A DNA stretch of 64,000 bases. Origin: an uncultured Spirochaetota bacterium (GTDB lineage: Bacteria; Spirochaetota; Brachyspiria; Brachyspirales; Brachyspiraceae). Made by a program: the position numbers and the translations under genes. The stretch lies in contig CALXQJ010000002.1 of assembly GCA_944390575.1 (NCBI GenBank), forward strand, positions 310,001 through 374,000. The letters run 5' to 3'. Below the pieces are notes generated by a model. It was given only the letters and a program-made list of their open reading frames with translations. It was not told the origin of the DNA and made no database searches. Every line of letters begins with the position of its first letter. Positions within the stretch are counted from its first letter, which is position 1. Shown one piece after another: positions 17,216-26,989 of the stretch.

Positions 17216-18580
17216 TTAACAAGCAAATGACAATTCTTTTATTAAAGCACTTGGGGCATATATAGAAGATTTATTATAGTCTATATCATTAGCAAGAGCT
17301 TCTATATTTAGAAGTAGATCTAATATATTTCCAGAAACTATAAATGGACTTGTAGTATATGTTAACTCTCCATTTTCTATTTTTATACCTTCAGATTGTA
17401 GAGAAAAATCTCCACTTATAGAGTTTACACCAGAATGTACTCCTGATAGAGAAGTTACAAGTATACCATTATCTATTTTTTTTATTAGTTCTTCTAAATT
17501 ATAATTACCTTGTTCCAACATAAAATTATGGCAAGATATACCTATAGGAGTTTTAAAGCCTCTTGTTGCATGTGCTGTAGTTTGTTTTGAATCTTTTTTT
17601 GCTGTATAGTTATTATATAAAAAATTCTTTAGTATACCATTTTCTATTATAGTTAAATTTTTAGTAGTAGAGCCTTCTCCATCAAAGTTTGTATTTGCAA
17701 GACCATTCTCTAATAATGGAATATCTTTTATATTTATAATACTATTTGCTACTTGCTTATCTATTTTATCTTTAAAGAGTGATATTTGTTTTTGTACACT
17801 TTCAGCAGAAAATAATCCTAAGTATGCTCCGATTATTGTACGCATAGCTTTATTTGAAAATATAGTTTTATACTTGTCACTTTTAATAGGCTTAGCATTT
17901 AATTTATTTATGGCATTATCTACTATATTTCTACAGAAACTATCTTTATCAAATACTTCATTTGTAGAATTATAAATATCAAAGCCTGTCTTTACTATAT
18001 CATTTTCTTTAGCAATAACCTCAGCAAAGTATGATATGCTATTTTTTATTTCTTCTTTGCATATACCATTGCTATTTATTATAGCTTTTTGAAATTTATA
18101 TCTACCAATTCCTGCAGATGGTACATTATCTATTTTTTTGTCTAATGAGTATAATTTATCTTCTATATCTAGAGATAATTTTGTTAAGGTTTCAGAAGAA
18201 AGATTTATTATATTTTCATTTATCATATTAAAAGTATTTTCTTTTATATTATTATCTTCTTTTGTTAGAGTATTATACTCTTCTGGCATAGAGTGTTTCA
18301 TAGAAATTTTAGCATTTTCTATTAATATTTCTAAATCTTTTTCATTATCTATCTTCTCAGTAAAACTTATACCAACACGTCCATCTTTTATAATTCTAAT
18401 ACCAATGCCAATAGACTCAGCAAAAGTATATTTATCCAAATCTCTTTCACGAACAATAAACTCTTCTTCGCTAGATTTAGACATATAAAGCTCAATATCA
18501 TTAATATCATTTGCTTTTTCTTTTACTATATCATAAATATTTTTTATTTTTTCTCTTAAAGATTGATTATTCACACCCAC
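17216..18580 (-). CDS. pmbA: TldE/PmbA-family protein
   Basis: TldE (PmbA) is the non-catalytic partner of the TldD metalloprotease, which trims peptides and matures some modified peptides. The 454-residue protein follows the family along its length: ESIGIGIRII, VSYFAEVIA-like strands, FDGEGSTTKN, a GILKNFLYNNYTAKK stretch and GVHSGVNSISGDFS near the end. It lacks the HExxxH zinc motif seen in its partner. It starts with GTG at 18580, immediately after the TAA of tldD at 18581-18583, with a GGGGGA binding site inside the tldD end, so translation is tightly coupled. GTG at 18574 is an alternative start. Confidence 0.9.
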   Translation of the reverse strand: MGVNNQSLREKIKNIYDIVKEKANDINDIELYMSKSSEEEFIVRERDLDKYTFAESIGIGIRIIKDGRVGISFTEKIDNEKDLEILIENAKISMKHSMPEEYNTLTKEDNNIKENTFNMINENIINLSSETLTKLSLDIEDKLYSLDKKIDNVPSAGIGRYKFQKAIINSNGICKEEIKNSISYFAEVIAKENDIVKTGFDIYNSTNEVFDKDSFCRNIVDNAINKLNAKPIKSDKYKTIFSNKAMRTIIGAYLGLFSAESVQKQISLFKDKIDKQVANSIINIKDIPLLENGLANTNFDGEGSTTKNLTIIENGILKNFLYNNYTAKKDSKQTTAHATRGFKTPIGISCHNFMLEQGNYNLEELIKKIDNGILVTSLSGVHSGVNSISGDFSLQSEGIKIENGELTYTTSPFIVSGNILDLLLNIEALANDIDYNKSSIYAPSALIKELSFAC

Positions 18581-19972
18581 TTATCTTCCCCCAACAGTTA
18601 ATTCTTTTACTCTAATAGCAGGTTGTCCAACAGTAGTAGGTACAGATCCAGATACACTACCACACATACCATCAGCTAATTCCAAATTAGATGAAACAGC
18701 TTCTATATTCATCAAAGTCTCATAACCACGCCCAATAAGTGTAGCCCCACGTACAGGAGTAGTAATTTTTCCATTTTCTATTAAATAAGCCTCAGATACA
18801 GAAAAATTATAATCAGTAGTAGCAGGATTTACAGAACCACCACCCATTTTTTTAGCATAAAGTCCATATTCTATTGTAGAAATTAATTCATCAAATGAAG
18901 ATGTACCATTATCTATAAAAGTGTTACGCATTCTTGAAGTAGGAGGATATTTATAATTTTCACGTCTTGCACTTCCAGTTATAGCATGATTCATTTTCAT
19001 AGAACCAAGTTCATCTACTAAATAGCTTTTTAATATTCCATTTTCTATTAAAACAGTTCTCTGAGCTTCATTACCCTCATCATCAATATTATAGCTTCCC
19101 CAAGCATTTTCTATAGTTCCATCATCAATAGCAGTTAAACACTCATTAGCTATTTGTGTACCAAGTTTATTACAAAATACACTAGCATTATCAGCAACAG
19201 CAGTAGCCTCAAGAGCATGTCCACAAGCTTCGTGAAATATAACACCCCCAAAGGCATTGTCTATAACTACAGGGTATTTTCCAGACTTTGGGTATTTAGA
19301 GTCTAGCATCTTTATAGCAGACTTTGCAGTTTCAAAAGCCATTTCTTCTAAGTTTATATCATTTATTACTTTGTATCCATCTAATGCACCTTTAGTTCTG
19401 CTTGCAGTTTGTGTATTATTCCCATCATTAGCCATAGACATCATAACAAGTCGTACATAAGTTTGAGAATCTTCTTTTAATACTCCTTTACTTGTACATA
19501 CTAATATATTTCTTTGTTTTTCTGCATATCTTGCTGATACTTGTTTTATTTTGTCTGATACTTCTCTTGCTTTTTTATCTAAAAATGAGAGTGTATTTAT
19601 TTTTTCATCAAGTCGCACATCAAAAGGGTTAATATGTAGAGGATGATTATTTATTGTTTCACTATTTTCTACAAACATATTTGGTATATGTTTAGAATCT
19701 TTTATTACAGATGAAGCATTTTTTGCTAATTTAATTAAACTATCATTAGATGTATCATTTGAGTATAGATATATAGTCTTTTTATTTACTATAACTCTAA
19801 GCCCAACACCATAGCTTACACCTAAGTTTATATCATCAACTTTTTTATCTAAAAATGAAATGCTATTTGTCTTAGTATCTTCAAAGAATAGGTCAGCATA
19901 CTCTCCACCATTTTTTAAAGCCTCTTCCAATACTGTATACAAAAATGCTTTATCAAAGTTGAAATGCTTCAT
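18581..19972 (-). CDS. tldD: TldD metalloprotease
   Basis: TldD is a zinc metalloprotease that works as a complex with TldE. The 463-residue protein has the HExxxH motif in GVIFHEACGHALEATAV, followed by a GTQIANECLTAIDDGT region. The C-terminal MCGSVSGSVPTTVGQPAIRV stretch is typical of the family. It is followed directly by pmbA. No modified-peptide precursor gene is visible nearby, so a general peptide-processing role is more likely than a dedicated one. Confidence 0.93.
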   Translation of the reverse strand: MKHFNFDKAFLYTVLEEALKNGGEYADLFFEDTKTNSISFLDKKVDDINLGVSYGVGLRVIVNKKTIYLYSNDTSNDSLIKLAKNASSVIKDSKHIPNMFVENSETINNHPLHINPFDVRLDEKINTLSFLDKKAREVSDKIKQVSARYAEKQRNILVCTSKGVLKEDSQTYVRLVMMSMANDGNNTQTASRTKGALDGYKVINDINLEEMAFETAKSAIKMLDSKYPKSGKYPVVIDNAFGGVIFHEACGHALEATAVADNASVFCNKLGTQIANECLTAIDDGTIENAWGSYNIDDEGNEAQRTVLIENGILKSYLVDELGSMKMNHAITGSARRENYKYPPTSRMRNTFIDNGTSSFDELISTIEYGLYAKKMGGGSVNPATTDYNFSVSEAYLIENGKITTPVRGATLIGRGYETLMNIEAVSSNLELADGMCGSVSGSVPTTVGQPAIRVKELTVGGR

Positions 19973-20005
19973 CTTATATCCTTATATTTTAGTATTATAA
20001 AATTT

Positions 20006-20470
20006 TTATATATTAATTTCTAAAATTTCAAAAACTCTGTCCCCTGCAGGTACTTTGATTGTCACGACATCACCCACTTTTTTTGTAAGTAGTCCCTTAG
20101 CTACAGGAGTTACAATAGTAATTTCATTATTAGCCATATCAGCTTCCAATTCTCCAACTATTCTATATTCTAATGTAGCATTAGTATTTTTATCTTTTAC
20201 TTTCACTCTCTTTCCAAAAGTAACAGTATCCTTATCTAAAGTAGCAGGATCAATAACCTCACTTCCAGCCAAGTCGCTTTCTAATTTAGCGATTTGTGCA
20301 TTTAATAATCCCTGTCTCTCACGAGCAGCATGATACTCAGCATTTTCTTTTAAATCACCTTTTTCACGAGCCTCTGCAATAATAGCAGGTAAAGTTTCAA
20401 ATTCTTCTTTCATTTCAGCTAACTTAGCTTTAGCCTTATCATACCCAGCCTTAGTAATTGGTTTTCCCAT
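20006..20470 (-). CDS. greA: Transcription elongation factor GreA
   Basis: GreA rescues backtracked RNA polymerase by stimulating transcript cleavage. The 154-residue length is normal. The N-terminal coiled coil carries the tip acidic motif in GDLKENAEYHAAR, and the C-terminal FKBP-like domain includes VTPVAKGLLTKKVGD. It is transcribed away from gyrA, and AAGGAC lies upstream of the ATG. The 215-base divergent region between greA and gyrA contains only promoter elements as far as I can see. Confidence 0.95.
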   Translation of the reverse strand: MGKPITKAGYDKAKAKLAEMKEEFETLPAIIAEAREKGDLKENAEYHAARERQGLLNAQIAKLESDLAGSEVIDPATLDKDTVTFGKRVKVKDKNTNATLEYRIVGELEADMANNEITIVTPVAKGLLTKKVGDVVTIKVPAGDRVFEILEINI

Positions 20471-20626
20471 ATTTTGTCCTTAAAAATTTTTATTATTTAT
20501 AAATGATATATTTTTGCTTATTATAAACTATTAAATAACTTTTTCAACTTTTATGAGTATTTTTACTATTATTAATTACTATAAATTAACTTCTATAAAC
20601 TTATATATTTAAAGAACAAAAAATAT

Positions 20627-20654
20627 TTTACTTTATTTATCACTATGTTATAAT
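20627..20654 (+). promoter_or_regulatory. Promoter of gyrA
   Basis: TTTACT (20627-20632) and TATAAT (20649-20654) have a 16-base spacer, about 30 bases before the ATG. Confidence 0.6.
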
Positions 20655-20685
20655 ATATTGATTTATTTTAAAGGGAATTATATTT

Positions 20686-23193
20686 ATGGCTTCTAAAAAG
20701 AATAATGAGCAAAACAGTAATGAAGAGAGAAAATACTCAACAACAACAGAAGATATCTTAAAAAGAGTAAATCACATATCAATAGAAAGTGAATTAAAAG
20801 AGTCATATCTAACTTATGCTATGAGCGTTATAGTATCAAGAGCATTACCAGATGTTAGAGATGGACTTAAGCCCGTACATAGAAGAATATTATATGCTAT
20901 GTATGATGCGAACCTTACACATGATAAACCATATAAAAAATCTGCAGCTACAGTAGGAGAGGTGTTAGCACGTTATCACCCACATGGGGACGCTGCTGTT
21001 TATGGAACTATGGTTAGAATGGCTCAAGATTTTTCTATGCGTTATATGCTTGTAGATGGTCAGGGTAATTTTGGTTCTATAGATGATGATCCACCTGCTG
21101 CTATGCGTTATACTGAAGCGAGAATGACTCGTTTTGCTGAAGAGATGCTTAATGATATAGAAAAAGAAACTGTACGTTTTGTTCCAAATTTTGATGATTC
21201 TCGTACGGAGCCTTCTGTTCTACCTGCTACAGTGCCACAACTACTTGTTAATGGTAGTATGGGTATTGCTATTGGTATGGCTACTAATATGCCTCCTCAT
21301 AATTTAAAAGAAGTAATAAGTGCTACTATGTACTATATCGATAATCAAGATTGTGAGATTAAGGACTTGATGAAATATGTTAAAGGTCCTGATTTTCCTA
21401 CTGCTGGTATCATATACGGACAAGAGGGCATAAAAGAAGCATATACTACAGGAAAAGGTAGAATTAAATTAAGAGCGAAATTAGAAATGGAAGAAACTCG
21501 CCGTGATAGAGAGGCTATTGTTGTAAAAGAGCTTCCTTATGGTGTTGTAAAAACTACTCTTCACGAGAAAATTGCTGATTTAGTTAAGCAAGGTAAGATA
21601 GAGGGTGTTGCTGATATTCGTGATGAGTCTTCTAATAGAGCTGGTATTCGCCTTATTATAGAATTAAAAAAAGGTGTTAATACTCAAATAGTTCTTAATC
21701 AATTATGGAAGCATACTGATTTAGAAACTACTTTTGGTATTATAAACTTAGCACTTGTTAATGGTGAACCTAAAGTATTGAACTTAAAAGAACTTATTAA
21801 GTATTTTGTAGAACATAGAGTTGAGGTTATTACTAAGCGTACTGAGTATGATCTTAATCAGGCTAAGGCTAAGGCACATATATTAGAAGGTTTATTAATA
21901 GCTCAGGCTAATATTGATGAAGTTATTAAAATTATACGTCAGAGTGAAAATACTGAGTCTGCTCGTAATACTTTAATGAGTAGATTTAGCTTGTCTGAAA
22001 AGCAAGCTCAAGCTATACTTGATATGCCATTAAAGCGTTTAACTGCTTTAGAAAAGTTAAAAATAGAACAAGAATTACAGCAATTAAGAGAGTTTATTGC
22101 TTATTGTGAAGATTTACTTGCTAATCCTCCTAAGATTTTAGCTGTTATTAAAGAAGAATTAGAAAAAATATCTGAGAAGTATGGTGATGATAGAAGAAGT
22201 GAGATAGTTGGTAAGTCTAATGATACTGAGATTGATGTTGAAGATTTAATACATGATGAAGATGTTGCTGTATCTATTACTACTCAGGGATTTATAAAAA
22301 GAGTACCTGCTTCTTCTTATAGAACTCAAGGTAGGGGAGGCGTTGGAGTACTTGGAGGTAAATCTTCTGGAGAGCATTATATACAACATTTATTTGTTGC
22401 TTCTACTAAGGATTATTTATTTATATTTACTGATAGAGGTAAGGCTTTCTGGATGAAAGTACATGAGATACCTGCTTTAAGTAAGATTTCTCAGGGTAAG
22501 AGTATTAAGTTTATATTAAACTTAGCTCCTGATGAGAAGATTACAAGCTATTTTACTGTATCTGAGTTTGATCCTAATAAGTCTATTATTATGGTTACAA
22601 AAATGGGTACTATCAAAAAGATGGAACTTAAACATCTTGAGAATGCTAAGAAGCGTGGTATACTTGCTTTAACTTTAGAAAATAATGATGAGCTTGTTGC
22701 TGTTTCTCCTGTTTCTAAGGGTGATGATTTTATTATGACTACTGCTACTGGGCAAGCTCTTAGAATTACTGAAGAGAAGGTACGTAATATGGGTAGAAGT
22801 GCTTCTGGTGTTAAGGGTATTACATTATCTGAGGGCGATGTTTGTGTATCTGGTAATGGTATTCATCAGGGAGAATCTTTAATAGTTATTACTGAAAATG
22901 GTATTGGTAAGCGTCTTTCTTCTAAGCAGTTTAATGTTAAGGGTCGTGGTGGACTTGGTCAGATTTATATTAAACTTGATAATAAGACTGGTTCTGTTGT
23001 TAGTGTTAAGACTGTTGGTGATAAAGATGATATTATGGTTGTAACTACTGATGATATGACTATTAAAGTAAAAGCTGATTCTATTCCAGAGTTAGGACGT
23101 AATGCTAAGGGCGTAAAAATAGTTAATATTCATGATGATGCTAAGGTTAGTGATTTAGCTGTTGTCCCTTTTAGTTCTGAAGATAAGAAATAA
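20686..23193 (+). CDS. gyrA: DNA gyrase subunit A
   Basis: GyrA is the DNA-breaking and -rejoining subunit of gyrase, which introduces negative supercoils. The 835-residue protein has the winged-helix region with [19 protein letters not shown], the catalytic tyrosine at residue 142 in RYTEARM, and the GyrA-box QGRGGVG in the C-terminal beta-pinwheel, which separates it from ParC. In the quinolone-resistance-determining region the residues equal to E. coli Ser83 and Asp87 are Ala103 and Gly107 ([11 protein letters not shown]). AAAGGG lies about 10 bases before the ATG. gyrB is not in the window. Confidence 0.96.
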   Translation: MASKKNNEQNSNEERKYSTTTEDILKRVNHISIESELKESYLTYAMSVIVSRALPDVRDGLKPVHRRILYAMYDANLTHDKPYKKSAATVGEVLARYHPHGDAAVYGTMVRMAQDFSMRYMLVDGQGNFGSIDDDPPAAMRYTEARMTRFAEEMLNDIEKETVRFVPNFDDSRTEPSVLPATVPQLLVNGSMGIAIGMATNMPPHNLKEVISATMYYIDNQDCEIKDLMKYVKGPDFPTAGIIYGQEGIKEAYTTGKGRIKLRAKLEMEETRRDREAIVVKELPYGVVKTTLHEKIADLVKQGKIEGVADIRDESSNRAGIRLIIELKKGVNTQIVLNQLWKHTDLETTFGIINLALVNGEPKVLNLKELIKYFVEHRVEVITKRTEYDLNQAKAKAHILEGLLIAQANIDEVIKIIRQSENTESARNTLMSRFSLSEKQAQAILDMPLKRLTALEKLKIEQELQQLREFIAYCEDLLANPPKILAVIKEELEKISEKYGDDRRSEIVGKSNDTEIDVEDLIHDEDVAVSITTQGFIKRVPASSYRTQGRGGVGVLGGKSSGEHYIQHLFVASTKDYLFIFTDRGKAFWMKVHEIPALSKISQGKSIKFILNLAPDEKITSYFTVSEFDPNKSIIMVTKMGTIKKMELKHLENAKKRGILALTLENNDELVAVSPVSKGDDFIMTTATGQALRITEEKVRNMGRSASGVKGITLSEGDVCVSGNGIHQGESLIVITENGIGKRLSSKQFNVKGRGGLGQIYIKLDNKTGSVVSVKTVGDKDDIMVVTTDDMTIKVKADSIPELGRNAKGVKIVNIHDDAKVSDLAVVPFSSEDKK

Positions 23194-23201
23194 TTTTACA
23201 G

Positions 23202-23230
23202 TTGACTTATAAATACTTATATATTATACT
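23202..23230 (+). promoter_or_regulatory. Promoter of the abiF-associated RNA
   Basis: TTGACT (23202-23207) and TATACT (23225-23230) have an ideal 17-base spacer. The predicted start near 23237 falls right before the hairpin at 23243-23284, so the hairpin would form the 5' end of the transcript. The gyrA stop lies only about 10 bases upstream. Confidence 0.75.
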
Positions 23231-23236
23231 TAAAAT

Positions 23237-23300
23237 ATATATTACCGTGGGGCTTACTCTTATAGAGTAGCTCACTCTACGGTAGCTTCTTTAAATATTA
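23237..23300 (+). ncRNA. Candidate structured RNA upstream of abiF
   Basis: The leader folds into a compact long hairpin. TACCGT (23243-23248) pairs with ACGGTA (23279-23284). Inside it GGGC (about 23250-23253) pairs with GCTC (23270-23273, one G-U), and TACTCT (23255-23260) pairs with AGAGTA (23264-23269) around a 3-base loop. An unpaired ACTCT bulge (23274-23278) could instead pair with AGAGT (23264-23268), giving a second conformation. A conserved structured RNA next to abiF-type genes (the abiF RNA motif) is known, and RNA-antitoxin control of AbiF proteins has been reported. I recall both from memory. Whether this hairpin belongs to that class needs a covariance search. Confidence 0.6.
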
Positions 23301-23308
23301 ATTTTTTT

Positions 23309-24253
23309 ATGATAAATTATGATAAAAAATCTATGTCTGTATCAGAACAGATTGGATTATTGAAATCTAGAGGTCTGATAATCGATAATTTAGAGTTTGC
23401 TACTAAATTTTTAGAAAATATTAATTACTATCATTTTAGTGGTTATTTATATGTTTTTGAGAATAAATTAAGTACTAATGATAGAAGTCATATTTTTGAG
23501 AATACTTCTTTTGGAGATGTATATAAATTTTATAATACAGATATAAAGATTATACAATTATTATTTTCTTGTATTTCATACTTTGAAATATATATGAGAA
23601 ATATTATGGCTCGTAAAGGATTAGATGTTTATAATAATGATCCATTTTTTAATTATTCATTAGATTGTTATAGTAGTATTAATAAATATTTAATAAAAGA
23701 GGCCAATAAATCTAAAGAAATATTTATTCTACATTATAAGAATAAATATAATAATAATTTAGATTATATTCCTATATGGATTAATGTAGAAATTATGAGT
23801 TTAGGTAATCTTTATAAATTTTATAATTATTCAGAGAATAAGTTGAAATCTCAAATATCTAATAGTATGAATATTTATCATCATAGTTTTATAAAATCTT
23901 GGTTATACACTATGACATTCATTAGAAATAAAGCAGCTCATCATTCTAGGGTTTTATATTTAAGTTTATCAAGTTGTAAAATGAAGATTCCTATGCAGAA
24001 TAATATTATTTTAAATTCTAATTATTCTTGGAATGATTTAGAAAATGATAGTTTGTTTAATTTTATAGTTACTTTAGAATATATGGCTAAAGTATCAAAT
24101 ATACATATTACTTCAACCTTGTATTTTATAAACCAAATATATAAGCAATTATTTAAGCTAAAATCAACTGTAAGTTTTAAAGATAAAAAACATATTTTGG
24201 ATAAAATAGGTATTCCAGATAATTGGAATGGAGATAATTTCTTTATTAAATAA
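23309..24253 (+). CDS. AbiF/AbiD-family abortive infection protein (Abi_2, HEPN-like)
   Basis: The 314-residue protein matches the Abi_2 family, whose members act in abortive phage defence or as RNA-controlled toxins. An N-terminal SVSEQIGLLKSRGLII and the YYHFSGYLYVF region are typical. YFEIYMRNIMARK lies at 91-103. The putative HEPN ribonuclease motif R-x4-H is Arg206 to His211 in RNKAAHHSR. All three features are intact, so the protein is probably active. No good ribosome binding site precedes the ATG, consistent with low expression. It sits alone between gyrA and a terminator, directly behind a promoter and a structured leader. HEPN proteins of this family have been proposed as relatives of Cas13. 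Confidence 0.85.
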   Translation: MINYDKKSMSVSEQIGLLKSRGLIIDNLEFATKFLENINYYHFSGYLYVFENKLSTNDRSHIFENTSFGDVYKFYNTDIKIIQLLFSCISYFEIYMRNIMARKGLDVYNNDPFFNYSLDCYSSINKYLIKEANKSKEIFILHYKNKYNNNLDYIPIWINVEIMSLGNLYKFYNYSENKLKSQISNSMNIYHHSFIKSWLYTMTFIRNKAAHHSRVLYLSLSSCKMKIPMQNNIILNSNYSWNDLENDSLFNFIVTLEYMAKVSNIHITSTLYFINQIYKQLFKLKSTVSFKDKKHILDKIGIPDNWNGDNFFIK

Positions 24254-24254
24254 T

Positions 24255-24289
24255 AAAGACAAGCTCTTTTTAGAACTTGTCTTTTTTTT
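24255..24289. terminator. Terminator between abiF and the vWA gene
   Basis: AAAGACAAG (24255-24263) pairs with CTTGTCTTT (24276-24284), followed by a run of T. The A-rich left side could also serve the convergent vWA gene ending at 24306. Confidence 0.8.
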
Positions 24290-24305
24290 ATTTGGAGATT
24301 TTTTA

Positions 24306-25877
24306 TTAATACTTAAAGAAATTTATATCTTCATAAGATTTGTCTTCTGTTTCTTTTGTTAGAATAGTTTCTATTTTTATTCCTTTTTCTTTTGCTGATT
24401 TTGTATTTGTCTCTAATGTAGCTTTTCCTATCACTTTTGCTGGTGCATCTGTTATTACTATTACAACTTTATTTTTATTTATATATGTAAAGTCATCTAA
24501 AGCAACCTGTATAGCTTCATACATAGGTTCTGGTTTATCACCACCACCAGTAGCATATAAGTAGTTTATATCTCTACTTACTGATTTTATATTTGTATTA
24601 AAGTCTATTTTTTTAGTAAGATAAGTATCATTTACATCTCTATAAAGAACAAATCCAACTCTACCATCATTATCTATTACTTTCTTAGACATAGTTTTCA
24701 TATATTCTTTTATTCCCTTTAAGTATGGTGCCATACTTGTAGTAGTATCTATTACAAAAACTAAATCCATATTTTCATTATATTTATCTACTATTTTATT
24801 TATAATATCTTTTAAATTATTAACATCATTAGCAAGATGATTTTCTGTTTGAAATGACTTACTTGCTCTATCTATAATATCTATAGCCTCACCATTATAC
24901 TTAGCTGTTATATTTTTATTATCAACATCATTTATAGCAGACTTATTATTTTGCCCTATTATTATTATATTTGTATTTGGTGATAGAGGCTCATTTATTA
25001 TTCTATTTGGTCTAATAGGAGTAGGTGTATTTTCTTCTATTATGTTTTCTTCTATGTTTGTTTCTATAGTTTCTTCTATTATATTTTGATTTTCTATAAT
25101 ATAGTCTATAGGATATGTAAAACTTTCACCTCTTCTATTAAATACATTAAAAGATAAATATCTATCTTCAGGTATTTCTTTAAAATATGCTTTTATATAT
25201 AGTTTTTTTCCTACACCTTTTTGATATGTATCTTCTAATATAATAGCACTACCATCTACTTTTTCAAAGTTTCCAAACGATGTATTTATAATTTTATACT
25301 GACTGCTTTCTTTTCCTTCTCTAACATAAAAAGCATATCTACCATTATTTCCCCCAGAATAGTATAAGTAGAAAGCATAAAAATCGCCTTCTTTTTCTAC
25401 ATTTCTTAATGTTATTATAGGGTTTGTTGTATTTTTATCTGCTTCTAATGTTAATTGCTTTATATGTATTAGATTATTATTATTATCATAATATTCAAGT
25501 AGTAATTGAGAGTTTACCGCTACTCTAAAAGGTGTATTTTTATTTTCTGAGCTTAGATACAGATTATTTGGTATATATGAGTCAAAAGAATATCCTAATG
25601 TTTGATGTATTGTTGTATTTGTTATAGTTATTATAGAGTTATTATTTCCTGTTGTATCTCTATAAAGATATGAGTATCTATTATTATTTAACTTTACTTT
25701 AACTTTTATATAGCTATCATTATTTTCTTTTTTTATAAATATTTGATATCCATTTACTAATTTATTTATTTCTACCTTGTTTTTATCAAACTCTACAATA
25801 TTTTGAGGAAATAAATTTTCTAAAGTAGATATAAATACTACCGATAAAATAAAAGCGAATTTCTTTAATTGTCTCAT
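24306..25877 (-). CDS. Secreted von Willebrand factor A domain protein
   Basis: The 523-residue protein has a signal peptide (about residues 1-25) and a beta-rich middle of unknown fold. A low-complexity Glu/Ile/Thr-rich linker follows at about 270-300. A C-terminal vWA domain (about 370-520) has a MIDAS motif D-T-T-T-S-M, TGGGDKPEP supplying the further metal ligand, and VIVITDAP. vWA domains bind proteins through a metal ion. AGAGGG lies 8 bases before the ATG. It stands downstream of a MoxR gene and a BatD-like gene; this combination occurs in MoxR-vWA systems that act as chaperone-like or envelope stress systems. Confidence 0.85.
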   Translation of the reverse strand: MRQLKKFAFILSVVFISTLENLFPQNIVEFDKNKVEINKLVNGYQIFIKKENNDSYIKVKVKLNNNRYSYLYRDTTGNNNSIITITNTTIHQTLGYSFDSYIPNNLYLSSENKNTPFRVAVNSQLLLEYYDNNNNLIHIKQLTLEADKNTTNPIITLRNVEKEGDFYAFYLYYSGGNNGRYAFYVREGKESSQYKIINTSFGNFEKVDGSAIILEDTYQKGVGKKLYIKAYFKEIPEDRYLSFNVFNRRGESFTYPIDYIIENQNIIEETIETNIEENIIEENTPTPIRPNRIINEPLSPNTNIIIIGQNNKSAINDVDNKNITAKYNGEAIDIIDRASKSFQTENHLANDVNNLKDIINKIVDKYNENMDLVFVIDTTTSMAPYLKGIKEYMKTMSKKVIDNDGRVGFVLYRDVNDTYLTKKIDFNTNIKSVSRDINYLYATGGGDKPEPMYEAIQVALDDFTYINKNKVVIVITDAPAKVIGKATLETNTKSAKEKGIKIETILTKETEDKSYEDINFFKY

Positions 25878-25994
25878 AAATTACACCCTCTAAAGCAAAT
25901 TATCGGATGAGAATACTATAAATATGTATTGTTATGTTAAGTCAATTAAAAAATTATTAAAAGTTTCTAATTTTTTCCGATTGAAACTATAATA

Positions 25995-26987
25995 TTATGG
26001 TACATTTATATTTGATAGAATATTTGTGATTAATGTATCTGTATTTATATTTTCAGCTTGTGCTTCATAAGTTATAGCAATTCTATGTCTTAATACTTCA
26101 TAAGCTACAGCACGTATATCTTCAGGTATAACAAAAGCACGTCCTTGCATCATTGCATTTGCTTTTGCAGCTTTAGTGAGGTATATACCTGCTCTTGGTG
26201 AAGCTCCAAATTCTATTAAACTTTCATCTACATTATAAAGCTTTGGATTTCTTGTGGCATCTATTATATTTACTATATAGTCTAATAGTCTGTCTTCTAT
26301 ATGTATTTGATTTGATAGTTTTCTTAATTTTTCTATAGTTTCTATAGTAGTTATAGGCTTTATAGGTTCTACTTTAGAGTTTACTACACTTTTTATAATA
26401 GCTTTTTCTTCAGATTTAGTAGGATACTGTACCATTACTTTTAGCATAAATCTATCAACTTGTGCTTCTGGTAGAGGGTAAGTACCTTCTTGTTCTACTG
26501 GGTTTTGAGTTGCTAATACTAAAAATATATCTGGTAGTTTATATGTAGTATCCCCAATGGTAACCTGTCTCTCTTCCATAGCTTCTAATAGAGCCGATTG
26601 TACCTTTGCAGGAGAGCGATTAATTTCATCAGCTAATATAATATTTGAAAATATAGGTCCTTTTTTGGCAGAAAATTCAGAAGTTTTAATATTATAAATC
26701 TCAGTTCCTATAATATCTGCAGGAAGTAAATCTGGGGTAAACTGTATTCTTTTAAACCCAGCATCTATTGTACTTGCTAATGTTTTTACAGTTAGCGTTT
26801 TAGCAAGACCAGGTACACCTTCTAATAAAATATGACCATTACATATTATTCCAAGTAGTAGTTTATCAATCATATTGTCTTGACCTACTATCATCTTTTT
26901 TATTTCATTTTTGATAGTATTTACAACTTCAACAGCAGCATTTGTAGCTTCAGATATAGCTTGTAAGTCTTTTATATTGCTTTCCAT
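25995..26987 (-). CDS. MoxR-family AAA+ ATPase
   Basis: MoxR ATPases act as chaperones that help assemble or activate partner proteins, often ones with vWA domains. The 330-residue protein has Walker A in LLEGVPGLAKT, Walker B in IILADEINR, sensor 1 in LATQNPVEQEGTYPLPEAQ and the arginine-containing DRFMLK stretch. A C-terminal lid domain carries SPRAGIYL. The length is normal. The start codon is 2 bases after the stop of the BatD-like gene, and the vWA gene follows after 117 bases. The DUF58 gene commonly found beside MoxR is absent here. Confidence 0.93.
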   Translation of the reverse strand: MESNIKDLQAISEATNAAVEVVNTIKNEIKKMIVGQDNMIDKLLLGIICNGHILLEGVPGLAKTLTVKTLASTIDAGFKRIQFTPDLLPADIIGTEIYNIKTSEFSAKKGPIFSNIILADEINRSPAKVQSALLEAMEERQVTIGDTTYKLPDIFLVLATQNPVEQEGTYPLPEAQVDRFMLKVMVQYPTKSEEKAIIKSVVNSKVEPIKPITTIETIEKLRKLSNQIHIEDRLLDYIVNIIDATRNPKLYNVDESLIEFGASPRAGIYLTKAAKANAMMQGRAFVIPEDIRAVAYEVLRHRIAITYEAQAENINTDTLITNILSNINVP

Positions 26988-26989
26988 TT

